NCBI RefSeq assembly: GCF_050434925.1
Contig: NZ_JBNDJK010000001.1
Location: 5,456,001 to 5,520,000, forward strand
Length of the DNA: 64,000 bases
Source: Inquilinus ginsengisoli_B
GTDB taxonomy: Bacteria > Pseudomonadota > Alphaproteobacteria > DSM-16000 > Inquilinaceae
Direction of reading: 5' to 3'
A model generated the notes under the pieces. The model did no database searches. It saw only the letters and a program-made list of their open reading frames with translations, and was not told where the DNA came from. The stretch's first letter is position 1. Each line of letters starts with the position of its first letter. The translations under genes and the position numbers were made by a program. Positions 51,501 through 61,518 of this stretch are shown here, piece after piece.

Positions 51501-52310
51501 ATGGGATCGCGAAGCGCCCGCGACCGCGCTGTTGGTCTGTTGCAGGCCGGCTGGGTTCGACCGTTTATCCTGCTCGTGATCATCATCGTGCTGTGGGACT
51601 TGGCGATCCGGGTGTTCCGGCTGCCGCCCTACCAGGTGCCGGCGCCCTGGGACGTGATCGTCACGCTGTGGCGCGACGGCCCCGAGCTGCTGGCGCAATC
51701 GGTGCCGACCACGGTCGCGACGGTGCTGGGCTTCCTGCTCTCCGCCGCCATCGGCATCCCGACGGCGATGCTGATCGCCGGGTCGCGTACGGTCGAGGCC
51801 TATGTCTACCCGCTGCTGGTGTTCTCGCAGTCGATCCCGAAGGTGGCGATCGCGCCGCTCTTCGTCGTCTGGTTCGGCTTCGGGCTCGAGCCCAAGGTGA
51901 TCTCGGCCTTCCTGCTCGGCGTCTTCCCGGTGGTGGTCTCGGCGGTGCAGGGCTTCAAGTCGCTCGACCCCGACACGCTCGACCTGGCCCGGGCCATGGC
52001 CGCCAGCCGCTGGCAGGTGTTCCGCATGGTCGGGCTGCCGGCGGCGATGCCGGCGATCTTCTCCGGCCTCAAGGTTTCGGTGACGCTGGCGGTGGTCGGC
52101 GCCGTGGTCGGCGAGTTCGTCGGCGCCAATTCCGGCATCGGCTTCGTGCTGCAGCGCTCGATCGGCAATTTCGAGCTGCCGACCATGTTCGCGGCGCTGG
52201 TGATCCTGGCGCTGCTCGGGGTCGTGCTGTTCTGGCTGGTCGACGTCGTCGAGCGCCTGGTCATTCCCTGGCACGCCAGCCGGCGCCGGGAGCTGATCCT
52301 CGCCGCCTAA
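51501..52310 (+). CDS. ABC transporter permease (SsuC/TauC/ThiX type)
   Basis: A 269-residue permease with about six membrane helices. The EAA loop is DLARAMAASRWQVFRMVGLPAAMPAIFSGLKVS with a central Gly, and VGEFVGANSGIG is the typical later motif. Belongs to the nitrate/sulfonate/taurine and pyrimidine importer group. The ATG follows GGGAG at the right spacing. First gene of a permease-binding protein-ATPase operon. The substrate is not evident; the binding protein suggests a pyrimidine or other small organic compound. Confidence 0.9.
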   Translation: MGSRSARDRAVGLLQAGWVRPFILLVIIIVLWDLAIRVFRLPPYQVPAPWDVIVTLWRDGPELLAQSVPTTVATVLGFLLSAAIGIPTAMLIAGSRTVEAYVYPLLVFSQSIPKVAIAPLFVVWFGFGLEPKVISAFLLGVFPVVVSAVQGFKSLDPDTLDLARAMAASRWQVFRMVGLPAAMPAIFSGLKVSVTLAVVGAVVGEFVGANSGIGFVLQRSIGNFELPTMFAALVILALLGVVLFWLVDVVERLVIPWHASRRRELILAA

Positions 52311-52369
52311 GGCGGCAAACTTAAGATCGCCGCCTGACGCGGCACACACATAACAGGGGGAGGAACACC

Positions 52370-53347
52370 ATGATCCGCAGCCTGCTGGTCGCCATCGGCG
52401 TCCTGCTCGCGGCCGGCTCGGCCCAGGCGGCCGACAAGGTCGTGCTGATGCTGAACTGGTACGTCTATGGCGAGCACACGCCGTTCTTCTACGGCAAGGC
52501 CAAGGGCTTCTATGCCGACCAGGGCATCGACCTGGAGATCCAGGAGGGCCGCGGCTCGGCCATGACCGCCCAGGCGGTCGCCGCCGGCACCGTCGGCTTC
52601 GGCTATTTCGACGTACCGACCATGATCAAGGCCGCCGCCAAGGGCGCGCCCCTGGTCTCGGTCGGCGTGCTGCTGCAGAAGAGCCCGATGTCGGTGATGG
52701 GCTTCACCGACAAAAACATCCGCAAGCCGGAGGACATCAAGGGCAAGACCGTGGCCACCACGCCCGGCGATTCGCTGTCGCAGATCTGGCCCTTCTTCCT
52801 GCAGAAGACCGGGCTGAAGGAGAGCGACTTCAAGACCGTCTCCGGCGACGCCCAGACCAAGCTGAACGCCGTGATCAACGGCCAGGCCGACCTGTTGCTG
52901 GGCTATGCCATGGACCAGAGCATGAAGATCAAGGACGCGACGGGCAAGGACGTCACCCCGATCCTGTTCGCCGATTACGGGGTCAACATGGTGTCCTCCG
53001 GCATCGTCGTGCAGAAGGAGCTGCTGACCGAGAACCCCGACCTGGTCCGCCGGTTCATGGCGGCGACGACCCAGGCGGTCGAGGCGGCCGAGAAGGCGCC
53101 GGCCGAGGCCACCGCGGCGACGCTGGCGGCGCTGCCCAAGGCGGGCAAGCCGGACACGCTGCAGGAGGGCTTCGAGCGCACCATCCCGCTGTATCGGACC
53201 GAGGAGACCCAGGGCCAGCGGCCGTTCCGCGTCACCGACGCCAACATGGCCGAGACCGTGAAGCTGCTGGTCGAATACGGCGGCGTCGCGGCCGACGCGG
53301 CGACCGACCCGAAGGCCTTCTACACCAACGACTTCCTGCCGAAGTGA
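52370..53347 (+). CDS. ABC substrate-binding protein (NMT1/ThiY/SsuA-like)
   Basis: A 325-residue periplasmic protein. Signal peptide 1-21 ends SAQA. Mature segments VVLMLNWYVYGEHTPFFYGKAKGFYADQGIDLEI and the later GKTVATTPGDSLSQIWPFF are of the NMT1/THI5-like family, which binds thiamine pyrimidine precursors, sulfonates or other organic molecules. TPP riboswitch is absent here, so thiamine-related uptake is only one option. Preceded by AGGGGGAGGAA. Stop overlaps the ATPase start. Confidence 0.9.
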   Translation: MIRSLLVAIGVLLAAGSAQAADKVVLMLNWYVYGEHTPFFYGKAKGFYADQGIDLEIQEGRGSAMTAQAVAAGTVGFGYFDVPTMIKAAAKGAPLVSVGVLLQKSPMSVMGFTDKNIRKPEDIKGKTVATTPGDSLSQIWPFFLQKTGLKESDFKTVSGDAQTKLNAVINGQADLLLGYAMDQSMKIKDATGKDVTPILFADYGVNMVSSGIVVQKELLTENPDLVRRFMAATTQAVEAAEKAPAEATAATLAALPKAGKPDTLQEGFERTIPLYRTEETQGQRPFRVTDANMAETVKLLVEYGGVAADAATDPKAFYTNDFLPK

Positions 53348-54171
53348 GCGGGAGCATGGGTAAGGCGCGGCTGCAACTGGTCGAGACGGCGGAGGCAGCG
53401 CCGTCCGCCGTCATCGCCGTCGAGGGTGTGTCGAAGACCTATCGCAGCCGCGACGGCGAGGTGCCGTCGCTGGCGCCGCTGGACTTCACCATCGACGAGG
53501 GCGAGTTCCTGGTGCTGGTCGGCCCGTCCGGCTGCGGCAAGTCCACCCTGCTGCGCATGATCGCCGGCCTGCTGCCGCCCAGCACCGGCCGGATCCGGTT
53601 GGGCGGCCGCACGGTCGACCGGCCGCATGGCGACGCCGGCATCGTGTTCCAGAACGCGCTGCTGCTGCCGTGGCGCAACGTCCTGGCCAACGTCATGATG
53701 CCGGCCGAGGTCAAGAAACTGCCCCGCGCCGCGCATCTGGAGCGCGCCCGCCATCTGCTGCGCATGGTCGGGCTGGAGGGGTTCGAGGCCAAGCTGCCCT
53801 GGCAGCTCTCCGGCGGCATGCAGCAGCGCGTCTCGCTGTGCCGGGCGCTGGTGACCGACCCGTCGATCATCCTGATGGACGAGCCCTTCGGCGCGCTCGA
53901 CGCCATGACGCGCGAACGGATGAATGTCGAGCTGCAGCGGATCCAGCGCGAGACCCGCAAGACCATCCTGCTGATCACCCATTCGATCCCTGAGGCGGTG
54001 TTCCTGGCCGACCGGGTGCTGGTGATGAGCGAGCGGCCGGGGTCGATCGCCGCGATCTACGAGGTGCCGCTGCCGAAGCCGCGCTCGCTCGACGTCATGG
54101 GCGACCCGCGCTTCGTCGAGCTGACCCAGCGCATCCGCGGCCATTTCCGCGCCCAGGGCGGGCTGGACTGA
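53344..54171 (+). CDS. ABC transporter ATP-binding protein (SsuB/TauB/ThiZ type)
   Basis: A 275-residue ATPase. Walker A VGPSGCGKST (59-68), signature LSGGMQQRVSLCRAL, Walker B IILMDEPFGALD and H-loop ITHSIPEA are all present. GTG 53344 overlaps the binding-protein stop (GTGA); ATG 53356 with GGGAG before it is an alternative. Powers the importer encoded by the two upstream genes. It ends 12 bases before the convergent DUF2948 gene. Confidence 0.93.
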   Translation: MSGSMGKARLQLVETAEAAPSAVIAVEGVSKTYRSRDGEVPSLAPLDFTIDEGEFLVLVGPSGCGKSTLLRMIAGLLPPSTGRIRLGGRTVDRPHGDAGIVFQNALLLPWRNVLANVMMPAEVKKLPRAAHLERARHLLRMVGLEGFEAKLPWQLSGGMQQRVSLCRALVTDPSIILMDEPFGALDAMTRERMNVELQRIQRETRKTILLITHSIPEAVFLADRVLVMSERPGSIAAIYEVPLPKPRSLDVMGDPRFVELTQRIRGHFRAQGGLD

Positions 54172-54183
54172 CCGATCGTTCGG

Positions 54184-54627
54184 TCAAACCTCCGGGTGCT
54201 GCGGCTTCTGCGGCGTCGGCCAGGGCTCGCCGCGGTCCTCGAGCAGCACGTCGATGCCCGTGCCGGCCAGGCGCAGCGTCACGTCGTCGGCGAAGGTGAG
54301 GAGGATGCCGCCCTCCTCCGCCGTCACCGCCAGCAGGTCCAGCATCCGCGCCCGGTCGCCCAGGTCCAGCTTCCGGCTCTGCACCGCGTCGATGCCCTGG
54401 AAGCGTACGCCGCACAGGGTGCGCTGCCAGAACTCCTGGCCGTCGACCAGCTGCGCCGGCTGCTCCCAGCAGAAGCGGTTCAGCGCCATGACGAAGCTGC
54501 GCTCGGGCCGCAGGAAGGTGATGTCGTGCACCGGCACGATCGCGTCCTGCAGCGCCGCGGACAGGATCGCGAGGTCGTCCGCGTCTCGGGCCCGCAGGCG
54601 CAGGGGAACGGTCGTGTCGGGCGCCAT
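54184..54627 (-). CDS. DUF2948 family protein
   Basis: A 147-residue protein of DUF2948, an alphaproteobacterial family of unknown function. LRLRARDADDLAILSAALQDAIVPVHDITFLRPERSFVMALNRFCWE is the conserved opening. It lies one base after the murA stop, the common arrangement in this class, so it may be co-expressed with the cell-wall gene. No catalytic motif is visible. Confidence 0.9.
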   Translation of the reverse strand: MAPDTTVPLRLRARDADDLAILSAALQDAIVPVHDITFLRPERSFVMALNRFCWEQPAQLVDGQEFWQRTLCGVRFQGIDAVQSRKLDLGDRARMLDLLAVTAEEGGILLTFADDVTLRLAGTGIDVLLEDRGEPWPTPQKPQHPEV

Positions 54628-54628
54628 C

Positions 54629-55912
<1,284 letters not shown>

Positions 55913-55945
55913 CTTGGCTCCCCCGGGCCCTGGTCTGCGGTGTGG

Positions 55946-56500
55946 CTAAAGCTTCGGCAGGGTGACGCCGCGCTGGCCCATGTACTTGCCGGCCCGGTCG
56001 GCATAGGACACCTCGCAGGGCTGGTCGCCCTTGAGGAACAGGAACTGGCAGGCGCCCTCATGGGCGTAGATCTTGGCCGGCAGCGGCGTGGTGTTGGAAA
56101 ACTCCAGCGTCACATGCCCCTCCCATTCCGGCTCCAGCGGCGTGACGTTGACGATGATGCCGCAGCGGGCATAGGTCGACTTGCCGAGGCAGATCGTCAG
56201 CACGTCGCGCGGGATGCGGAAATACTCGACCGTCCGAGCCAGGGCGAAGCTGTTCGGCGGGATGATGCAGACCGGTCCCTTGCGCTCGACGAAGCTCTTC
56301 GGGTCGAAGTTCTTCGGATCGACCAGGGCGCTGTCGACATTGGTGAAGACCAGGAACTCGTCCGAGACGCGGGCGTCGTAGCCGTAGCTCGACAGGCCGT
56401 AGGAGATCGTGCCCTCGCGCTTCTGCCGCTCAACGAAGGGGTCGATCATCTTGTCCTGGAGCGCCCGCTCGCGGATCCAGATATCGGACATGATCGTCAC
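55946..56500 (-). CDS. dcd: dCTP deaminase
   Basis: A 184-residue trimeric enzyme that turns dCTP into dUTP for dTMP synthesis. SYGLSSYGYDARVSDEF and GKSTYARCGIIVNVTPLEPEWEGHVTLEFSN contain the catalytic Ser/Arg/Glu region; the end QFLFLKGDQPCEVSYADRAGKYMGQRG is typical. GTG 56500 gives the form usual in alphaproteobacteria; ATG 56491 is possible. Three bases after a small conserved gene, 33 bases before murA. Confidence 0.96.
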   Translation of the reverse strand: MTIMSDIWIRERALQDKMIDPFVERQKREGTISYGLSSYGYDARVSDEFLVFTNVDSALVDPKNFDPKSFVERKGPVCIIPPNSFALARTVEYFRIPRDVLTICLGKSTYARCGIIVNVTPLEPEWEGHVTLEFSNTTPLPAKIYAHEGACQFLFLKGDQPCEVSYADRAGKYMGQRGVTLPKL

Positions 56501-56503
56501 GGC

Positions 56504-56686
56504 CTAGCCCCTCGCCTCATCGTCGCGGCCGGACTCGATGTCCGGCGCGCCCGCCTCGTCCTCGACCGCCCGCCCCCGGCTCTGCGCCTTGCGCCGCGCC
56601 AGGTTGGCACGCAGCGCCGCCGCCTCGCGCTCCTGGCGCGACCCGGTGCCGGGCTTCACTGTCGAGGGTCGACGCTGATCGGTCAT
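56504..56686 (-). CDS. Small basic protein preceding dcd
   Basis: A 60-residue, Arg/Glu-rich, helical protein. The core RQEREAAALRANLARRKAQSRGRA resembles short proteins found widely in alphaproteobacteria, without known role. The tail is acidic. It starts 3 bases before dcd ends its leader, so it belongs to the dcd-murA operon. Confidence 0.65.
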   Translation of the reverse strand: MTDQRRPSTVKPGTGSRQEREAAALRANLARRKAQSRGRAVEDEAGAPDIESGRDDEARG

Positions 56687-56832
56687 TTCGGCTTTGGTAT
56701 GGCCGATGCGGGGCCGTTACGCAACCGGAGCAGAGCGGCTGGCGACGCCGAATGGAGGTAATCGACATGCCCCTCGGAAAAGCCCTTGCGCCACCCCCGA
56801 CGCTATGGCAGGTTCCGCGCCGCCTTGAACGG

Positions 56833-56907
<75 letters not shown>

Positions 56908-57074
56908 GTACTCTTGCGATACTGGCGACGTTCCGGGAATTCTCCCAAACTGAGCTGCTTGCCGCCGCATTGGACCCCAATGCGGCGATCCGACGGCTTC
57001 GCCTCGGCGCGGCCACGAAAATGCCCCAGGGGCGGGCGTGACAGATCGGGACCGCGCCCCCTATGATGGCGGCC

Positions 57075-57112
57075 GATGAGCAGCATCGGTCTCGGCACTG
57101 ATGCTGCTCATC
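57075..57112 (+). promoter_or_regulatory. 13-bp hairpin enclosing the start codon of a small gene
   Basis: Perfect arms GATGAGCAGCATC (57075-57087) and GATGCTGCTCATC (57100-57112) with a 12-base loop. The right arm contains the ATG at 57101. Such a stem would block ribosome access unless it is opened; it could also be a binding site for a dimeric protein in DNA. Confidence 0.65.
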
Positions 57113-57223
57113 ATTCTTGCGGGCGTCGTCGCCAGTGCCGTCGGTGCCGGATTGGCCTTTCTGGTCTGGGGAGAGGAGCCCCGGGGCGGATGGCATATGC
57201 GATGGATTTGGGGGAAGCTATGA
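57101..57223 (+). CDS. Small single-pass membrane peptide
   Basis: A 40-residue open frame with one hydrophobic segment (LLIILAGVVASAVGAGLAFL) followed by a short basic and Trp-rich tail (GGWHMRWIWGKL). Its stop overlaps the ATG of the methyltransferase gene (ATGA). The start is inside a 13-bp stem and has no clear ribosome site, so it may act mainly as a regulated leader peptide for the next gene. It could also be a real membrane microprotein. Confidence 0.55.
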   Translation: MLLIILAGVVASAVGAGLAFLVWGEEPRGGWHMRWIWGKL

Positions 57224-57984
57224 GTTCAGGTTCATTGACCGAGAGCGCTCAGCCGCCGCGGAAGGCTGGGCTGCCGATGTGGCTGCGCCGCATTTTTTCG
57301 GCGAACTCTTCCAGAGAGCGGCTGAGACTGGAGAACAAGGCCTTTGCCGACAGCGTGCCTGCCGGTGCGCTGGTGCTCGATGCGGGGTCCGGCGAAGCCC
57401 CCTACAAGCCGATGCTGGCGCACTGCCGCTACGAGAGCGCGGATTTCGAGCTGGTCGACAAGCCCTATGCGAAGTCCACCTATGTCTGCGATCTGGGCGC
57501 CATTCCGGTCGAGGACCAGCGGTTCGACGCTATTCTCTTCAACCAGGTGATGGAGCACGTCCCCGATCCCAAGGCAGTGCTGAACGAGCTGTTCCGCGTC
57601 CTCAAGCCGGGCGGCCGGATGATCTACACCGCGCCGCTCTTCTACGAGGAGCACGAGCAGCCCTACGACTTCTATCGCTATACCCAATTCGCCGTGCGGT
57701 ATCTGTTCGAAGGCGCGGGCTTCCGGATCGATCGGCTGGACTGGCTGGAGGGTTTCTACTCGACGGTCGCCTATCAGATGAACCGAACGGCCCGGTTTCT
57801 GCCGATCCGCCCGTCCGCCGTGGCGCCGGGCGTGCTCGGATTCGTCCTGTCGCCGCTGATGCTGCTGCTGCGCGCGCAGATGGCCGTGCTCACGCTCTTC
57901 TTCCATTGGCTGGAGATGCGGCAGAAGGTGGTCCGCGGCTACCCCAAGAACTACATCGCGATCCTGACCAAGCCGGCCGGGTGA
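57220..57984 (+). CDS. Class I SAM-dependent methyltransferase
   Basis: A 254-residue methyltransferase of the Methyltransf_11 type. The SAM motif is VLDAGSGEAPYKPML, then YVCDLGAIPVEDQRFDAILFNQVMEHVPDP and LKPGGRMIYTAPLFYEEHEQPYDFYRYT. A hydrophobic C-terminal helix region (VLGFVLSPLMLLLRAQMAVLTLFF in part) may bind the membrane. The type is common in surface-polysaccharide and lipid modification. ATG 57220 follows GGGGGA and overlaps the small upstream peptide. Confidence 0.88.
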   Translation: MSSGSLTESAQPPRKAGLPMWLRRIFSANSSRERLRLENKAFADSVPAGALVLDAGSGEAPYKPMLAHCRYESADFELVDKPYAKSTYVCDLGAIPVEDQRFDAILFNQVMEHVPDPKAVLNELFRVLKPGGRMIYTAPLFYEEHEQPYDFYRYTQFAVRYLFEGAGFRIDRLDWLEGFYSTVAYQMNRTARFLPIRPSAVAPGVLGFVLSPLMLLLRAQMAVLTLFFHWLEMRQKVVRGYPKNYIAILTKPAG

Positions 57985-58196
57985 GGCGGGCCTGGGGCCC
58001 GCCCCGCCCCCCTCACAAACACATGATTCGGACCGTCAGCGTGCCGCTGTGACCTCCGGCATGGCGAAGTCCATGCCGGCGGGCAGTGCCGGGCACATTG
58101 ACCGTCGTCTGGGAAGACCTGCCGTCGGGATCAAGGGCCAGTCCTGAGTCCTGGATCCGGCTTGGCGGAAGAAGCTTTCTCCCGGCAGTCGCGATC

Positions 58197-58412
58197 TCAG
58201 CTCGCTATCCCAACCGCCTTCGGCGGAGATGCCACCGTACGGCCGAGATCGCGGGCGGCGCGCTCGGCATCCGGGACGGTCCGGAAATCCTGTCCCTCGA
58301 GGTGCTGGTATCGGGAATCGGAAGCGTAGAAACGGAAGCCGCGCTTCTGGGCGACGACAATGCCGACCGCCTCGCCCGCGACCTCGATCGTGAACGCTTC
58401 GGAACGAACCAT
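58197..58412 (-). CDS. Small conserved hypothetical protein
   Basis: A 71-residue protein. VRSEAFTIEVAGEAVGIVVAQKRGFRFYASDSRYQHLEGQDFRTVPDAERAARDL (shown in parts) follows the form of small alphaproteobacterial proteins with a beta-rich opening and a C-terminal helix. No known role. The ATG at 58412 is preceded by AGAGG with 6-base spacing. The stretch 57985-58196 on its left holds nothing clear. Confidence 0.65.
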   Translation of the reverse strand: MVRSEAFTIEVAGEAVGIVVAQKRGFRFYASDSRYQHLEGQDFRTVPDAERAARDLGRTVASPPKAVGIAS

Positions 58413-58777
58413 GATGGACCTCTGCGGAGACGGCGCACAGCGCCTGGCAATGACGGAAGCGACGGGAGAACAGGACGGCAAAGCCGTCAGTTCCGCCATC
58501 GCCCGGCCGGGTGATCCGAGGTCGGGACAGGCAGTCCGGTGCAGCTTGCCAACATGTCATCCTTCCGTGTCCTTGCCGCGTCCTTCGAAGAAAGCGCACG
58601 GCTCCTCGCCCTGTTTCGGGGCGCGACTCGTCTGCTGGCATCAAGTGCTCGGCGGCCTTCGTGAGCGGCCGCTCTTGCTGCCGACCCTCGCGCAGCGAGC
58701 CATGACTGTCAACGCTTAATACGCGAGCAATGTGCATAAAATTCATTGTCAAGTGAAAGTGATGTTAAATCGAAGTA
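58413..58777. other. Intergenic region, AT-rich at its right end
   Basis: No supported gene. The part 58725-58790 is much AT-richer than the surrounding DNA. On the minus strand it holds a TTGACA (near 58750) that could start a promoter for the 71-residue protein gene, but no good -10 at 16-18 bases is seen. The + strand open frame here is a shadow. Confidence 0.4.
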
Positions 58778-60376
58778 TTACTCGACGATCATTCGTTCCA
58801 GCGTCTCCAGCCGGTCGGCCTCGGCCGCCGGCTTGTCCCAGCGGATGCGATGGATTCGGGGGAATCGCATCGCGACTCCGGATTTGTGGCGGGTGGAGCG
58901 GTGGACGCTGTCGAAGGCGACCTCCAGCACCAGAAGCGGCTCGACCTCGCGCACCGGGCCGAAGCGTTTGACCGTGTGATTGCGCACCCAGCGATCGAGC
59001 TGCGCCAGCTCCTCGTCGGTGAACCCGAAATATGCCTTGCCCACCGGCACCAGCCGCTCGCCTTCCGGCTGGTTGTCATCAGGTTCGGGCCGCCAGACGC
59101 CGAAGGTATAGTCGGAGTAGAAGGACGAGCGTTTGCCGTGGCCGCGCTGGGCGTACATCATCACCGTGTCGAGGGTCAGTGCCCCGCGTTTCCACTTGAA
59201 CCAGGGACCCTTCGGCCGGCCGGCGACATAGTCGCTGTCGCCACGCTTCAGCATCAGGCCTTCGATCGCCTGGGCCCGGGCTCCGTCGCGCAGCGCGGCC
59301 AGCTCGTCCCAGCTCTGGAACGGGATCATCGGCGACAGGTCCATGCGCGGCGGCTGCTCCCGCGCGATCCAGGAGTCGAGCCGCACCCGGCGGGCGTCGA
59401 GAGGCAGCGGCCGCAGGTCCTCCTCGCCCTCGAACAGGATGTCGTAGAGCCGCACCCAGGCCGGGTACTCCGCCATCATCCGGGCCGAGATCGCCTTGCG
59501 GTTCAGCCGCTGCTGCAGGTCGTTGAACGGGGCAACGACTCCGTCCCGCGCCACCAGCAGCTCGCCGTCCAGCACGGCATGGAAGCGGATGGTGTCGGCC
59601 AGATCCGGGAAGGCGCCGGTGACGTCGTCGCCGCTGCGCGAATAGATCCGCGGCGGTCGGTCGCCGCGGCCGACCACCTGCACCCGGATGCCGTCCCATT
59701 TCCACTCGGCCCGATAGGCGGCCGGGTCCAGCCCGGCAATGTCCTCGGCCTCCAATGCATGAGCCAGCATCAGCGGCCGGAAGGTGGCGCGGTCGCCGAT
59801 CTCCGGCTTCGGTCCCTGCCCCGACAGCCAGACGAACAGCTCCTCATAGGGCGGCTCCAGCGCGTGCCACAGCTCCTCGATGTCGTCGACCGGCTGGCCG
59901 CCCCATTCCGCCAGCGCCACCTTGGCCAGCCGCGCCGAGACGCCGATCCGCAGCGCCCCGGTGATGAGCTTCAGCAGGGCGAAGCGCTCCGACGCCGCCA
60001 GCGCATCGAGCCAGCGCTCGATCAGCAGCGGCGCCGCCGCGCGCGAGGTGGCGCGCAGCTCCTCCACCACCTCCGTGATGCTCGGCTCGCGGTTGGCGCC
60101 GGGCTTCGCCGGCCAGATCAGGGCGACGGTCTCGGCCAGGTCGCCTACGAAGTCGTAGGACCAGCCGAACAACGCCTCGTCGACCCGCTCGATCGCCAGG
60201 TTGCGGATGGTCGAGGCCTTGGCGGCGGCGAAGGTCAGGGCGCCGGTCAGCGCCGCCAGCGCCCAGCCGCGATCCGGGTCCGGCGTGTGCTCGAAATAGT
60301 CGGCCAGCAGCCGGATCTTGCCGTTGCGCGACGGCATGTAGACCAGCCCCTCGATCAGCGCGGCGAACGCTTTCAT
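58778..60376 (-). CDS. ATP-dependent DNA ligase (ligase-associated repair group)
   Basis: A 532-residue ligase. Residues 1-200 are an N-terminal DNA-binding domain; the adenylation domain has the nucleophilic K226 in EWKWDGIR, then RIYSRSGDDVTGAFPDL, VLDGELLV and EGLMLKRGDSDYVAGRPKG; a C-terminal OB domain follows with TLDTVMMYAQRGHGKRS. It is of the type encoded with an MBL exonuclease and an Lhr-like helicase for DNA damage repair, not the main NAD-dependent ligase. Start overlaps the exonuclease stop (ATGA). Confidence 0.94.
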   Translation of the reverse strand: MKAFAALIEGLVYMPSRNGKIRLLADYFEHTPDPDRGWALAALTGALTFAAAKASTIRNLAIERVDEALFGWSYDFVGDLAETVALIWPAKPGANREPSITEVVEELRATSRAAAPLLIERWLDALAASERFALLKLITGALRIGVSARLAKVALAEWGGQPVDDIEELWHALEPPYEELFVWLSGQGPKPEIGDRATFRPLMLAHALEAEDIAGLDPAAYRAEWKWDGIRVQVVGRGDRPPRIYSRSGDDVTGAFPDLADTIRFHAVLDGELLVARDGVVAPFNDLQQRLNRKAISARMMAEYPAWVRLYDILFEGEEDLRPLPLDARRVRLDSWIAREQPPRMDLSPMIPFQSWDELAALRDGARAQAIEGLMLKRGDSDYVAGRPKGPWFKWKRGALTLDTVMMYAQRGHGKRSSFYSDYTFGVWRPEPDDNQPEGERLVPVGKAYFGFTDEELAQLDRWVRNHTVKRFGPVREVEPLLVLEVAFDSVHRSTRHKSGVAMRFPRIHRIRWDKPAAEADRLETLERMIVE

Positions 60377-61389
60377 GCGCTGTCGTCCTCCTCGAAGCCG
60401 ATCAGCGCCAGGGCCCGGGCGGCGCGGCCCGATTTGCGGACCTGGTGGATCAGCGCCTCCTCCCTGCCATGGGTGACCCAGACCTCGCCGGCCTCCACTT
60501 CCTCGATCGTGGCGCAGAGCTCGTCCCAGTCGGCATGGTCCGAGATGATCAGCGGCAGTTCGACCCCGCCCTGCCGGGCGCGTTGGCGCACCCGCATCCA
60601 GCCGGAGGCCGCCGCCACCACCGGGTCCGGCAGGCGCCGCGACCAGCGGTCGGCACTCGCCGAGGGCGGCGCCAGCACGATCTGCCCGGCCAGCTCGGCC
60701 TTCGACGCCTCGGTGGCCGGCAGCAGCGGCCCGAGCGGCACGCCGAGCGATTCGTAAAGCTCGCACATGGCCTGCAGCGCGCCATGGATGTAGATCGGCC
60801 GGTCCCAGCCGGCCTGGCGCAGCAGGCGGATCACCCGCTGGGCCTTGCCGAGGGCATAGACGCCGACGAGATGCGACCGTTCCGGAAACAGGGCGACGGA
60901 GTGCAGCAGCTTGCCGATCTCCTCCCCGTCCGGCGGATGGCGGAACACCGGCAGGCCGAAGGTCGCCTCGGTGACGAAGACATCGCAGACGACCGGCTGG
61001 AACGGCAGGCAGGTCTGGTCCGGCCGGCGCTTGTAGTCGCCGGACAGCACCACCCGGTTGCCGGCATGCTCCAGCACGATCTGGGCCGAGCCCAGCACAT
61101 GGCCGGCCGGCACGAAGGTGACGTCGACCTCGCCGATCCGCTGGGTCTCGCCGAGCGCCACGGGCTGCAGGCTGCGGCCGGCCTCCTCGCCGTAACGGGC
61201 GCGCATGATCGCCAGCGTCTCCGCCGTCGCCAGCACCGCGCGGTTGTTCGGCCGGGCATGATCGGAATGGCCGTGGGTGACCAGCGCCCGCTCGACCGGC
61301 CGCATCGGGTCGACATGGAAGCCGCCGGGCACCACCAGCAGGCCCTCGGGCTGGACTCGGATCCACTGGTCGGGGCGTGGAGTCGGCAT
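60373..61389 (-). CDS. Ligase-associated DNA exonuclease (metallo-beta-lactamase fold)
   Basis: A 338-residue nuclease of the mRNA 3'-end-processing/SNM1-like MBL group. The metal site THGHSDHA has H39, H41, D43 and H44; GHVLGSAQIVL, LSGDYKRRPD and EATFGLPVFRHP carry the later ligands. Acts with the adjoining ligase. The usual helicase and PdeM-like nuclease partners are not in the window; a vapBC module lies immediately upstream. Start ATG 61389. Confidence 0.93.
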   Translation of the reverse strand: MPTPRPDQWIRVQPEGLLVVPGGFHVDPMRPVERALVTHGHSDHARPNNRAVLATAETLAIMRARYGEEAGRSLQPVALGETQRIGEVDVTFVPAGHVLGSAQIVLEHAGNRVVLSGDYKRRPDQTCLPFQPVVCDVFVTEATFGLPVFRHPPDGEEIGKLLHSVALFPERSHLVGVYALGKAQRVIRLLRQAGWDRPIYIHGALQAMCELYESLGVPLGPLLPATEASKAELAGQIVLAPPSASADRWSRRLPDPVVAAASGWMRVRQRARQGGVELPLIISDHADWDELCATIEEVEAGEVWVTHGREEALIHQVRKSGRAARALALIGFEEDDSA

Positions 61390-61456
61390 GGTATCGACGA
61401 TAGGGCGGCAACCGGGTCGGGGCCAGACCTGCGGTTCAAATCTGGCCCGCAACTTC

Positions 61457-61485
61457 TTGGAGGCCTGTGACTCGCGATGTATATT
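61457..61485 (+). promoter_or_regulatory. Predicted sigma-70 promoter of vapBC
   Basis: TTGGAG (61457-61462), 17-base spacer, TATATT (61480-61485). The next bases, TGATATTGTTTAGATCAACATC in parts, are AT-rich and contain direct GATATTG/TATTG half-sites that could bind the antitoxin. Confidence 0.55.
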
Positions 61486-61518
61486 GATATTGTTTAGATC
61501 AACATCCCGGGACTTTCC

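Noticed and set aside
58360..58719. A + strand frame of 119 codons
   Set aside because: It overlaps the better-supported 71-residue minus-strand gene; no ribosome site and an uneven composition.
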